From Pseudomonadota bacterium (lineage in GTDB: Bacteria > Pseudomonadota > Gammaproteobacteria > Steroidobacterales > Woeseiaceae): 64,000 bases of DNA. Positions 1-11,174 of this stretch are shown in pieces; positions within the stretch are counted from its first letter, which is position 1, and every line of letters starts with the position of its first letter. The notes beneath the pieces were generated by a model. That model was not told where the DNA came from. It worked only from the letters and a program-made list of their open reading frames with translations, and did not search any database. Where the stretch lies: assembly GCA_022567295.1 (NCBI GenBank), contig JADFHE010000005.1:1-64000 (forward strand), given 5' to 3'. The translations under genes were made by a program, and so were the position numbers.

Positions 1-1131
1 TCATCGGGGACCGTACTCGAGTGGCGGGATCTGCACCTCGATGGTCCTGTCGTGGACAAGCATTCAACGGGCGGTGTCGGTGACAAGGTCAGTTTCATGC
101 TGGCGCCAATCGCAGCTGCTTGTGGCTGCTACGTGCCGATGATTTCGGGCCGCGGACTCGGCCATACGGGTGGCACCACCGACAAAGCAGAAGCGATTCC
201 GGGCTATAACACGGCTCCTGATTTCGCGACATTCCGGCAGGTCGTGAAGGACATCGGCTGTGCAATCATCGGACAGACAGCAGACCTCGCGCCCGCTGAC
301 AGGCGTTTCTACGCCATTCGCGATATCACAGCGACGGTCGAGTCTGTACCCCTGATCACAGCGTCGATCCTGTCGAAGAAAATTGCGGCGGGCCTCGATA
401 CGCTGGTCATGGACATCAAGGTAGGCACAGGTGCCTTCATGAAAACGCCGGACCGTGCGCGCAAGCTGGCAGAAAGCATCATTGCGACCGCGGCCAAGGC
501 GGACCTGAAGACACATGTCGTGGTGACCGACATGAACGAAGCTCTCGGTCGCACGGCAGGCAATGCCCTGGAGATCGCCGAGGTGATTCGCTATCTTCGA
601 GACGAACAGCGAGAGCCGCGGCTCGACGCGGTCGTGCTTGGGCTGTGTGCCGAGATGCTCATTGCCACGGGATTGGAGCCCGATCGCGCCGCGGCGAAAA
701 AACGCTGTGACGATGCCGTAACCAGCGGTCGTGCGCTGGAAATATTTGGCAAGATGGTCGCGGCGCTTGGCGGCCCAGGCGACTTCATTGAGAACAGCTC
801 AAAATACCTTGTGGCGGCGCCAGTCGTGCGACCCGTTTACGGGGCAGGGTACCTGACGAATGTAAATGTTCGCGAGTTCGGCCACGCGATCATCGAGTTG
901 GGCGGTGGCCGCCACAGCGTTGGCGAGGTGCTCGACTTGTCCGTAGGTTTCAGCGACATCGCGTCGATTGGCACGCTGCTGGATGACCACACGCCATTGG
1001 CGGTTGTGCATGCGGCGTCCGAGGCGGATGCAGAGCAGGCCGAGGCCCTGCTTCTGGCGGCGTGCACGACCGGTGCTGACGTGCCGGAGACAGCGCCCGT
1101 CATCAGCGAGATTCTCACAGGCAAGTCTTGA
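1..1131 (+). CDS. deoA: Thymidine phosphorylase, 5' end outside the window
   Basis: Phosphorolysis of thymidine or deoxyuridine to base plus 2-deoxyribose-1-phosphate, in the cytoplasm. The reading frame is open from base 1 and the visible part carries the family signature DKHSTGGVGDK followed by PMISGRGLGHTGGT and LAPADRRFYAIRDITATV. Compared from memory with E. coli DeoA, roughly the first 65 residues lie upstream of the window, so the GTG at 52 is not the true start. About 376 residues and the stop are present. It precedes a nucleoside transporter and a nucleoside hydrolase on the same strand, which fits nucleoside catabolism. The product deoxyribose-1-phosphate would need a phosphopentomutase before DeoC (19183-20109); none is in the window. 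Family assignment is secure; whether uridine is also used cannot be read from sequence. Confidence 0.96.
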   Translation, partial: SSGTVLEWRDLHLDGPVVDKHSTGGVGDKVSFMLAPIAAACGCYVPMISGRGLGHTGGTTDKAEAIPGYNTAPDFATFRQVVKDIGCAIIGQTADLAPADRRFYAIRDITATVESVPLITASILSKKIAAGLDTLVMDIKVGTGAFMKTPDRARKLAESIIATAAKADLKTHVVVTDMNEALGRTAGNALEIAEVIRYLRDEQREPRLDAVVLGLCAEMLIATGLEPDRAAAKKRCDDAVTSGRALEIFGKMVAALGGPGDFIENSSKYLVAAPVVRPVYGAGYLTNVNVREFGHAIIELGGGRHSVGEVLDLSVGFSDIASIGTLLDDHTPLAVVHAASEADAEQAEALLLAACTTGADVPETAPVISEILTGKS

Positions 1132-1191
1132 ACAATACGGTATCCTTGGGATCCGCAGGAACAACAAGAACAACATAGATGGGGGACCAGC

Positions 1192-2415
1192 ATGGGCAAT
1201 TACATCGGAATTCTCGGCATCATCGTAATTCTCGGAATTGCGGTTTTGTTCTCAAGTAATCGCAAAGCAATCAATCTTCGTATAGTCGGTGCAGCGTTTG
1301 CTCTACAAGCGGCGATTGCGGCATTCGTTATCTATTCTGATGCGGGCCGCGCTGTTATACGGGGCATCAGCACCGGCGTACTCGCAGTTATCGGTTTCTC
1401 GCAGGCCGGTATCGACATGGTGTTTGGTCCGTTGGCCAATACAGAGATCATCGGTTTCAGTTTCGCAATTAACGTGCTGCCAATCATCATCTTCTTTGCG
1501 GCATTGATGTCCGTGATGTATCACCTGCGAATTATGGAATACCTGGTCAAAGGCGTGGGCGGTGCGCTGCACAAGATCATTGGTACCGGGGCAATCGAAT
1601 CGATGAATGCAGCGGCTAACATCTTTGTTGGCCAGACCGAGGCACCCCTGGTCGTCAAACCGTATCTCAGAAACCTGACGGAGCCGCAGTTTTTTGCCGT
1701 GATGGTCTCCGGCCTGGCGTCGATAGCGGGCACGGTTCTTGCGGGTTACGTCCTCATGGGCGCCGAACTCAAGTACCTTCTCGCAGCAGCGTTCATGGCG
1801 GCGCCGGGTGGCTTGCTCATGGCGAAAATCCTGATGCCCGACGATGAGGTTGTTCGGTCCGGTGAGCACGAGAAGCTTACGATGGAGCGCAGCCAACATG
1901 GAAATGTAATTCTTGCCGCGGCTTCGGGAACTACCGATGGTCTGCGCCTTGCCGTCAACATCGGCGCCATGCTCGTGGCATTCGTTGCCCTGATCGCGCT
2001 GTTCAATGGTCTTGTCGGTTGGGTGTTCAGCCTGTTCGGCGTCGATGGTGTAACCATGCAGTCGATACTCGGCAAGGTGTTTCAGCCGCTGATGTATGTG
2101 CTAAGCGTGCCGTGGGCCGAGGCCGAAGCAGCCGGTGCCCTGTTCGGTGAGAAGATCATACTCAATGAGTTCGTCGCCTTCTCGCACCTCAACGATTACC
2201 TCGCCGGCATGAGTCCGAGGACGATTGCAATCACTACGTTTTCGCTGTGCGGATTCGCAAATCTTTCATCCATCGCGATTCTACTCGGCGGTCTGGGAGT
2301 ACTCGTACCCGAGAAAAAGGAATTGATCGGGCGATTTGGCATGAAGTGTGTGCTGGCGGCGTCACTATCAAACCTGATGAGCGCTGCACTTGCGGGACTG
2401 ATGCTGACGTTCTGA
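1192..2415 (+). CDS. nupC: CNT-family (NupC-like) nucleoside transporter
   Basis: Inner-membrane concentrative nucleoside importer, normally driven by a proton or sodium gradient. The 407-residue protein is hydrophobic throughout and carries the two substrate-binding signatures of the family, GQTEAPLVVKP at about residues 147-157 and NEFVAF at 325-330. Length matches bacterial CNTs (about 400). The ATG at 1192 follows a purine-rich GGGGG ribosome site, 60 nt after deoA, and the nucleoside hydrolase starts 4 nt after its stop, so the three probably form one transcript. Nucleoside specificity and the coupling ion are not determined. The neighbourhood argues for nucleosides that DeoA, the hydrolase and the convergent cytidine deaminase then process. 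Confidence 0.95.
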   Translation: MGNYIGILGIIVILGIAVLFSSNRKAINLRIVGAAFALQAAIAAFVIYSDAGRAVIRGISTGVLAVIGFSQAGIDMVFGPLANTEIIGFSFAINVLPIIIFFAALMSVMYHLRIMEYLVKGVGGALHKIIGTGAIESMNAAANIFVGQTEAPLVVKPYLRNLTEPQFFAVMVSGLASIAGTVLAGYVLMGAELKYLLAAAFMAAPGGLLMAKILMPDDEVVRSGEHEKLTMERSQHGNVILAAASGTTDGLRLAVNIGAMLVAFVALIALFNGLVGWVFSLFGVDGVTMQSILGKVFQPLMYVLSVPWAEAEAAGALFGEKIILNEFVAFSHLNDYLAGMSPRTIAITTFSLCGFANLSSIAILLGGLGVLVPEKKELIGRFGMKCVLAASLSNLMSAALAGLMLTF

Positions 2416-2419
2416 TTCC

Positions 2420-3364
2420 ATGGCTCCACGCCCGATCATTATCGACTGCGATCCCGGGCAGGATGACGCTGTCGCACTGTTTCTCGCGATGTCGTCGCCT
2501 GAGGACGTCGGGATACTTGGCATTACGACCGTTGCCGGAAATGTTCCGCTAGAACTAACGCAGCGTAACGCGCGCATGATGTGCGATATCGCGGGCCGGC
2601 CGGAAATACCCGTCTTCGCCGGTTGCGAAAAGCCCATGGTTCGCGATGCGATCACTGCGGAGTATATACACGGCGACACGGGCATCGACGGTATGGATGT
2701 TTTCGAGCCGCAGACGCCTTTGCAGGAACGGCACGCCGTCGACTTCATCGTTGCAACCCTGCTCGCTACAGAAAATGTGACGCTGATTCCGACCGGTCCG
2801 TTAAGCAATATTGGTACGGCGATTGACCGACATCCGGAAATTCTCAAGAACGTAAGCGAAATCGTCATCATGGGTGGTGCGATGCGTGAGGGCGGCAACC
2901 GTTCACCGTCGGCAGAGTTCAATATTCTGGCCGATCCCCATGCGGCGAACATCGTGCTTAATTGCGGTCGTCCCATAACGCTGATGGGGCTCGATATCAC
3001 GCACCAGGTATTGTCCACTCGCGACCGGGTGGCCCGCATTCGCGAGCTAGACAATCCGGTAGCGGCTGCGACGGCGGGAATGCTGAGCTTCTTTCACCGT
3101 TACGACACGAAGAAATATGGGTCGCAAGGTACGCCACTGCACGATCCATGCACAGTCGCATACCTGTTGAAGCCGGAGTTTTTCAAGACCAAGGCGTGCA
3201 ATGTCACTGTCGAGACGGAATCTGAATTGACGATGGGGCATACGGCCGTGGATTTTTGGCATGTTACTGACAGACCGCACAACGTCAGCTGGGCATACGA
3301 AGTTGATGCGGAGGGGTTCTATGAACTACTGACAGAGAGACTTGGAAGATTTCCCTTGTCGTAG
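2420..3364 (+). CDS. Inosine/uridine-preferring nucleoside hydrolase
   Basis: Hydrolyses ribonucleosides to ribose and free base in the cytoplasm. The Ca-binding signature DCDPGQDDAVAL sits at residues 9-20, followed by IPVFAGCEKP, a GPLSNIG stretch and EFNILADPHAA, as in the IunH/Rih family; 314 residues is the usual length. It starts 4 nt after the nucleoside transporter stop. RihA, RihB and RihC specificities cannot be separated by eye, so no symbol is given. Its TAG stop (3362-3364) lies inside one arm of the hairpin repeat at 3361-3429, so the last codons abut a mobile-looking repeat. Converges on cytidine deaminase. Confidence 0.94.
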   Translation: MAPRPIIIDCDPGQDDAVALFLAMSSPEDVGILGITTVAGNVPLELTQRNARMMCDIAGRPEIPVFAGCEKPMVRDAITAEYIHGDTGIDGMDVFEPQTPLQERHAVDFIVATLLATENVTLIPTGPLSNIGTAIDRHPEILKNVSEIVIMGGAMREGGNRSPSAEFNILADPHAANIVLNCGRPITLMGLDITHQVLSTRDRVARIRELDNPVAAATAGMLSFFHRYDTKKYGSQGTPLHDPCTVAYLLKPEFFKTKACNVTVETESELTMGHTAVDFWHVTDRPHNVSWAYEVDAEGFYELLTERLGRFPLS

Positions 3365-3429
3365 GAGCACCCAAAGGGCATAAAGGCGCCCTGCGCCCGA
3401 CCTTCGCGCGCAGGGCGCGCTCCTACAGG
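3361..3429. repeat. REP-like inverted repeat between convergent genes
   Basis: Outer arms GTAGGAGC (3361-3368) and GCTCCTAC (3419-3426) are reverse complements. Nested inside is an 11-bp perfect stem, GCGCCCTGCGC (3386-3396) with GCGCAGGGCGC (3408-3418), around an 11-nt loop. It can serve as a bidirectional terminator for the nucleoside hydrolase and cdd, though it has no U-tract. The outer arms contain the TAG stop of both genes (3362-3364 on plus; 3423-3425 read on minus). A near-identical half-copy occurs at 20111-20135 (24 of 25 bases), so this is a dispersed repeat family rather than a simple terminator. Confidence 0.75.
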
Positions 3430-3824
3430 TCGAGGTGGAACCCGGCCGGCAGCAGTTCAGCGATCGAGTAGCGTTGCCAGTCCTTGCTGTCGTCCATCGC
3501 GATGATAACCGTGTTCTCGTCAGCGAACTCCTGAATACGCTGCCGGCAGCCGCCACAGGGAGTGCAAGGCCCGGGATCGCCTGAACCACCGACAACGGCA
3601 ATTCTGTCGATGCGCTTGCCGCCCTCCAGCACCATGGCCGCAATAGCTGCCGCTTCCGCACAATTGCCGAGCGGGTACGCGGCGTTTTCGACGTTGCAGC
3701 CGACATACAGATGTCCATTGTCATCAATAATCGCGGCGCCGACGGCGAAACCTGAATAATGACAGTAGGCATTATCACGCGCATCCTTGGCGGCGTTGAT
3801 GAGATCTTGGTCGGAAATCGTCAT
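3423..3824 (-). CDS. cdd: Cytidine deaminase
   Basis: Deaminates cytidine or deoxycytidine to (deoxy)uridine. The 133-residue protein matches the short homotetrameric type: zinc ligand and catalytic glutamate in NCAEAAAI (Cys55, Glu57) and the second zinc motif PCTPCGGC (Cys87, Cys90). It is the last gene of the minus-strand reductive pyrimidine operon, 3 nt after preA. It feeds uridine toward DeoA and uracil toward PreTA. The stop codon lies within the REP-like repeat. Confidence 0.96.
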   Translation of the reverse strand: MTISDQDLINAAKDARDNAYCHYSGFAVGAAIIDDNGHLYVGCNVENAAYPLGNCAEAAAIAAMVLEGGKRIDRIAVVGGSGDPGPCTPCGGCRQRIQEFADENTVIIAMDDSKDWQRYSIAELLPAGFHLDL

Positions 3825-3827
3825 GGC

Positions 3828-5132
3828 TCAGCCGGTTTTGCGCATAGGGTTATTCGGGTGTCCGGTCCACTGCAGTTTTTCATCAGTGATTGGCTCACCG
3901 GTTCTGGGGTCAGTTCCCGTCGTTAGCTGCTGCATGGAGATGCAACCGTCGACAGGACATACGCTCACGCACAAATTGCAGCCGACACATTCCTCATCAA
4001 TCACCTCAAATCGACGTTCGCCGTCGACCATATTTGTAATCGCCTGGTGTGCTGTGTCTTCGCAGGCAATGTGGCAGCGACCGCACTTGATACAGAGATC
4101 CTGATCAATGACCGCTTTCTCGATGTAGTTCAGATTAAGGTGTTGCCAGTCAGTCACGCTCGGCACGGCCTTGCCGACAAGCTGGTCCAACGTCATCTGT
4201 TTCTGATCGAGAAACGTGCTCAGCCCGTCGACGAGGTCGTCAATAATTTTGAATCCATAGACCATCGCCGCCGTGCAGACCTGCACGTTGCGAGCACCAA
4301 GCGCGAAAAAATCGACGGCATCGCGCCAATTGGTAATTCCGCCGATTCCGGAGATCGGCAGCGCCCGGGTGGCATCGCTCCGCGCGATTTCCGCGACCAT
4401 GTTCAATGCGATGGGCTTGACGGCTTCGCCGCAGTATCCGCCGTGTGTTCCCATGCCATCGGTCGTCGGATACATCGTCAGCGAATCGTAGTCGACGCGC
4501 ATGATCGAATTGATCGTATTGATCAGCGACACGGCGTCGGCACCGCCATCCTGAGCGGCTTTGGCAGGTGGCAGGATATCCGCGATATTCGGCGTCAACT
4601 TGACTATCACGGGTACGGATGCCGCTTGTTTTGCCCACTCCGTCGCCATCTGGATGTACTCAGGGACCTGGCCAACGGCAGCGCCCATGCCGCGTTCGGA
4701 CATGCCATGCGGGCACCCGAAGTTCAGCTCGAAACCGTCGACGCCGGTATCTTCGATCATTGGTACATACTTGGCCCAGCTTGCTTCATCCATCGGCAAC
4801 ATGATGGATGCCACGAGCGCCCGATCAGGCCAGTCTTTCTTTATCTGCCGTAATTCGTCGAGATTGGTCTGCAACGGCCGGTCGGTGATCAACTCAATGT
4901 TGTTGAAGCCGATAACCCGGCGGTCATTGCTAAATAGGGTGCTATAACGCGGTCCGCTGACGTTAACGATATGCGGGTCTTCGCCGAGCGTCTTCCAGAT
5001 GGCGCCGCCCCAGCCGGCTTCGAATGCGCGATTGACGTTGTATGCCTTATCCGTCGGCGGCGCTGACGCCAGCCAGAACGGGTTGGGGGAGGAGATGCCG
5101 AGAAATTCTGTCTTGAGATCAGCCATGATCAT
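3828..5132 (-). CDS. preA: Dihydropyrimidine dehydrogenase subunit PreA (FMN, 2x[4Fe-4S])
   Basis: With PreT reduces uracil or thymine to the 5,6-dihydro form with NAD(P)H, the first step of reductive pyrimidine degradation. The N-terminal dihydroorotate-dehydrogenase-like barrel carries NFGCPHGMSERGMG, KLTPN and GIGGI. The C-terminus holds two 4Fe-4S motifs, with cysteines at about 347, 350, 353, 357 and 382, 385, 388, 392. At 434 residues it is slightly longer than E. coli PreA. The ATG at 5132 overlaps the preT stop (ATGA); a second ATG lies two codons in. The position equivalent to the catalytic cysteine of mammalian enzyme (GLACGQ) reads AAVGQ here, which I believe is usual in bacterial subunits but have not aligned. 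Confidence 0.95.
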   Translation of the reverse strand: MIMADLKTEFLGISSPNPFWLASAPPTDKAYNVNRAFEAGWGGAIWKTLGEDPHIVNVSGPRYSTLFSNDRRVIGFNNIELITDRPLQTNLDELRQIKKDWPDRALVASIMLPMDEASWAKYVPMIEDTGVDGFELNFGCPHGMSERGMGAAVGQVPEYIQMATEWAKQAASVPVIVKLTPNIADILPPAKAAQDGGADAVSLINTINSIMRVDYDSLTMYPTTDGMGTHGGYCGEAVKPIALNMVAEIARSDATRALPISGIGGITNWRDAVDFFALGARNVQVCTAAMVYGFKIIDDLVDGLSTFLDQKQMTLDQLVGKAVPSVTDWQHLNLNYIEKAVIDQDLCIKCGRCHIACEDTAHQAITNMVDGERRFEVIDEECVGCNLCVSVCPVDGCISMQQLTTGTDPRTGEPITDEKLQWTGHPNNPMRKTG

Positions 5133-6445
5133 GCCTTCCTCAGGTGTCGGTCAATGTCGATTGCAGCGATCTTTCCGTGCTGTACTGCACTCACAGTCAA
5201 ATCGTCGCCGCCGACAACGCAATCGCCACCGGCCCAGACCTTGTCCATTGATGTTTTCTGATTTTCGTCAACGACGAATCGTCCGGACTCAAGCGCAATT
5301 GAAATCAGCCCGTCGCCATTCATGTTCTGACCAATTGCCTTGAACACAATGTCGGCTTCCAGGTGCAACCTGTCGTCGCTGGATTCGACCCGAAACTCGA
5401 CACCCGTAACGTGATCGCCGCCAATGATTCGCTCGGGGCTGGCCCAATGGTGAATCGCTACACCGCTGGTTCGTGCCAGCGTTTGTTCGAACACGCTTGC
5501 ACTCATCTGTTCCGGTCCACGGCGGTAGACCAGGTGCACCTGCTCTGCACCGAGCCGTTTGCTTTGGACCGCAACATCGATCGCCGTCATACCGCCGCCG
5601 ATAACAACAACATTGCGGCCGACGGGCAATTTGCTCTTGTCTTCAGCCTGACGCAGGTCGGCGATGTACTCGATCGCATTAAGCACGCCAGTCATATCTT
5701 CGCCCTCGATCCCGAGGCTGTTTGAGAGCGCCAGGCCAACGCCCAGAAATACCGCGTCGTACTCCTCGCATAGATCGGATAGTTCAGCAGCCGAAGCCAA
5801 TGGCGAATTATTTCGCAATTCAATGCCACCGATGGAAAGAATGTAGTCGACTTCGGTTTGTGCAAAGTCGTTGATCGTCTTGTAAGCAGCGATCCCGTAT
5901 TCGTTCAGGCCGCCCGGCTTGCTGTCGCGATTGAAGACAACGACGTCATGGCCCAGAACTGCAAGGCGGTGTGCGCACGACAGTCCTGCGGGCCCGCCAC
6001 CGACGACAGCCACCTTCTTGCCCGTAGAGGCTGCCCGCTCGAACAGCTGATTGTTCTGCTCGAATATCGGGTCGGTCGCATAGCGCTGCAACAGACCGAT
6101 TTCCACCGGCTTATCCTCGTGTAGATTGCGCACGCAAGCCTCTTCACACAGTACTTCCGTCGGGCAAACGCGGGCGCACATGCCACCCATGATGTTTTCA
6201 CTGAGTATGGTATGTGCCGAGCCCTGGATGTTATCGCTACGGATTTTTTGAATGAAGCCGGGAATATCGATGCCGGTCGGGCAGGCTGTAATGCAGGGTG
6301 CGTCATAACAAAAGTAGCAGCGATCAGCCTCGATCAATGCCTCCGGGCGCGATAACGGCGGATGTAAGTCACTGAAATTACGATCGATTTCGGACTTACC
6401 GAGTCGACTGGAACGGATATCAGGAGAGGGCTTCTGTGTCGCCAT
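5129..6445 (-). CDS. preT: Dihydropyrimidine dehydrogenase subunit PreT (FAD, NAD(P)H, Fe-S)
   Basis: Electron-input subunit that accepts hydride from NAD(P)H on FAD and passes electrons through Fe-S centres to PreA. The N-terminus has the Fe-S cysteine clusters CYFCYDAPCITACPTGID and CARVCPTEVLCEEAC, then the FAD Rossmann motif VGGGPAGLSCAHRL, then a second nucleotide-binding motif VIGGGMTAIDVA, as in GltD-like proteins. Length of 438 residues is normal. Glutamate synthase small subunits share this architecture, but the overlap with preA and position after dihydropyrimidinase settle the role. Starts 15 nt after the dihydropyrimidinase stop. Confidence 0.95.
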   Translation of the reverse strand: MATQKPSPDIRSSRLGKSEIDRNFSDLHPPLSRPEALIEADRCYFCYDAPCITACPTGIDIPGFIQKIRSDNIQGSAHTILSENIMGGMCARVCPTEVLCEEACVRNLHEDKPVEIGLLQRYATDPIFEQNNQLFERAASTGKKVAVVGGGPAGLSCAHRLAVLGHDVVVFNRDSKPGGLNEYGIAAYKTINDFAQTEVDYILSIGGIELRNNSPLASAAELSDLCEEYDAVFLGVGLALSNSLGIEGEDMTGVLNAIEYIADLRQAEDKSKLPVGRNVVVIGGGMTAIDVAVQSKRLGAEQVHLVYRRGPEQMSASVFEQTLARTSGVAIHHWASPERIIGGDHVTGVEFRVESSDDRLHLEADIVFKAIGQNMNGDGLISIALESGRFVVDENQKTSMDKVWAGGDCVVGGDDLTVSAVQHGKIAAIDIDRHLRKA

Positions 6446-6460
6446 TTATTTAGCCTGCGC

Positions 6461-9367
<2,907 letters not shown>

Positions 9368-9375
<8 letters not shown>

Positions 9376-10240
9376 CGGTCAGCGGCCCGTAGGTATCCGG
9401 GCGGCGGTCGCGGAAGAACTGCCACGTATCCCGAACTTCGCGAACCATGTCGAGATCGATTTCGTGCACGAGTAATTCGTCGTCACCGTAGCTGGCCTGT
9501 GCCTCTATCGCGCCGCGCGGATTGACGATATAGCTGGAGCCGTAAAATTCGCCCATTTTCTCGGCCCAGGGTTCTTCCTTGCCAATGCGATTTATGGCGC
9601 CGATGAACACGCCATTCGCGGCCGCCGATGCGGGTTGCTCGAGTTCCCATAAATATTTGCTCAAACCCGCAACGGTTGCAGATGGATTGACGATGTACTC
9701 TGCGCCATTGAGCGACAGTGCACGCCATCCTTCAGGGAAATGACGGTCGTAGCATATGTAGACGCCGAGTTTAAGATACGCAGTTTCAAATACTGGCCAC
9801 CCGGAATCGCCAGGCTTGAAGAAAAACTTCTCGTAGAATCCCGGATCGACTTGCGGGATATGTGTCTTGCGATACTTGCCGAGATATTTTCCGTCAGCGT
9901 CGATAACTGCTGCCGTGTTGTAGTACACGCCGGTCATGTGCTCCTCGTAAATCGGAACGACTATAACCATGTTGAATTTCTTCGCGTACTCCTGCATCAG
10001 CTTCGTCGTGTGGCCATCAGGGATTTTTTCAGCGGCTGCATACCATTTTCTGTCCTGGCTCGGGCAGAAGTAAGGTTGCGTAAACACCTCCTGAAAGCAC
10101 AGAATCTGCACGCCTTGTTTGCCGGCATCCTCGATGTAAGGAATGTGTGCTTCGATCATGCAATCCCGAATTTCGTCGGGTGGCATCGAAACATCGCATT
10201 TGAGCGCCATCTGAATCAGACCGCACTTAACTTTCGCCAT
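9368..10240 (-). CDS. Beta-ureidopropionase (N-carbamoyl-beta-alanine amidohydrolase, nitrilase family)
   Basis: Hydrolyses N-carbamoyl-beta-alanine to beta-alanine, CO2 and ammonia, the last step of reductive pyrimidine degradation. The nitrilase triad is visible: Glu51 in FQEVF, Lys125 in YRKTHIP and Cys163 in GVYICYDRHFPE. Length is 290 residues. It is the first gene of the minus-strand operon; the ATG at 10240 is preceded by a GGGGG-type ribosome site. N-carbamoylputrescine amidase is the nearest alternative, but context favours this call. No beta-alanine aminotransferase is present in the window, so beta-alanine must be handled elsewhere. Confidence 0.93.
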
Positions 10241-10310
10241 AGCTAACCCCCATAGACCTGTGTCTTTTCAATATGTTACAGGCACTCTTTTACAGTACAG
10301 GATACGCCTT

Positions 10311-11108
10311 TTATTCAACTGAAGTCCACGATCCGTGCATTGGATTGGGCAGGATGTACCACCCGGCGCCCCAGTACCTTTGATACTTGTCGACGTCCGC
10401 ATCACGACTGCTGCGCGTCGCAGCTACCGTACAAGGAGCTACAATTTTCTTGCGGGTGCAGGGTACGAAGTCGCTAAAGTCATCGCCAATCAACATGATG
10501 ACTCGATGAGTTTTCGCAATGAACTCACGGCGTATCAATTTTTCGCGATCCCAACCGGGTTGTTCGTCGGACAACATGACGTGATCTGCATCGACGTCGA
10601 TTCCGATCTCTTGTATGTCATCGATTGTCGTCTGCTTTTGCGGGCAGGGATCGTCGTTGCCATCTATCGGTTGGCAGGGACGGCCGGTTACGAAAAACAC
10701 AGCAACACCGGCGTCACGTGCCGCGGCAACGAATTCTTGAACGCCGCGAATCGCCAGCGAGTCGTAGTTGCTGCTCCAGGTATCGAGCTTGTGATTCGCG
10801 AAAGGCCGTTCGAAAGTAAGTTGAAAGTCGACATTATTTACCACGGTTTCGTCGACGTCGAGAATGATGGCCGGCGGTAAATTCGATTCACCTCTATACC
10901 CCGGCATTGCGCTCCAGGACGTGTCGCTGATGTAGCCGGGAAGGTCGTGTCGCGCCTCAGCATACACTTGCGCCGAAATCGCCTGATACTCGGCCGAATG
11001 TTTGACCCATAACAAGCCGAGGTCTTTTTGCGGGTCGTTTTCTGCTGCGGTGCACGCGGTCAACATCGATATGCACGTGATGACGGTCAATAATCTAATC
11101 GTTTGCAT
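10311..11108 (-). CDS. Lipoprotein HAD acid phosphatase / 5'-nucleotidase, e(P4) type
   Basis: Predicted surface or periplasmic phosphatase that dephosphorylates nucleotides before uptake. I start the gene at the ATG at 11108, because the product then begins with a lipoprotein signal and lipobox LTAC (Cys19); the open frame extends further upstream without such a signal. The HAD nucleophile motif is LDVDETVV (Asp84, Asp86), followed by FFVTGRP and IGDDFSDF. The 265-residue length and LPPAIILDVDET context match the e(P4) family. No Asp at +2 after Cys, so outer-membrane sorting is expected. Divergent from the second nucleotidase lipoprotein, 66 nt away, so they probably share a regulatory region. 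Confidence 0.88.
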   Translation of the reverse strand: MQTIRLLTVITCISMLTACTAAENDPQKDLGLLWVKHSAEYQAISAQVYAEARHDLPGYISDTSWSAMPGYRGESNLPPAIILDVDETVVNNVDFQLTFERPFANHKLDTWSSNYDSLAIRGVQEFVAAARDAGVAVFFVTGRPCQPIDGNDDPCPQKQTTIDDIQEIGIDVDADHVMLSDEQPGWDREKLIRREFIAKTHRVIMLIGDDFSDFVPCTRKKIVAPCTVAATRSSRDADVDKYQRYWGAGWYILPNPMHGSWTSVE

Positions 11109-11174
11109 GGCTGCTCCAGATGCCACTTGCCAGCTATTCAGGTTAGCATGTTGCCGAATATCAGGGACGTCACT

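Noticed and set aside
4047-4853. Long plus-strand open frame (268 codons) inside preA
   Set aside because: Fully antisense to a well-supported gene, composition Arg/His-rich, no family motif; a mirror frame of high-GC coding DNA.
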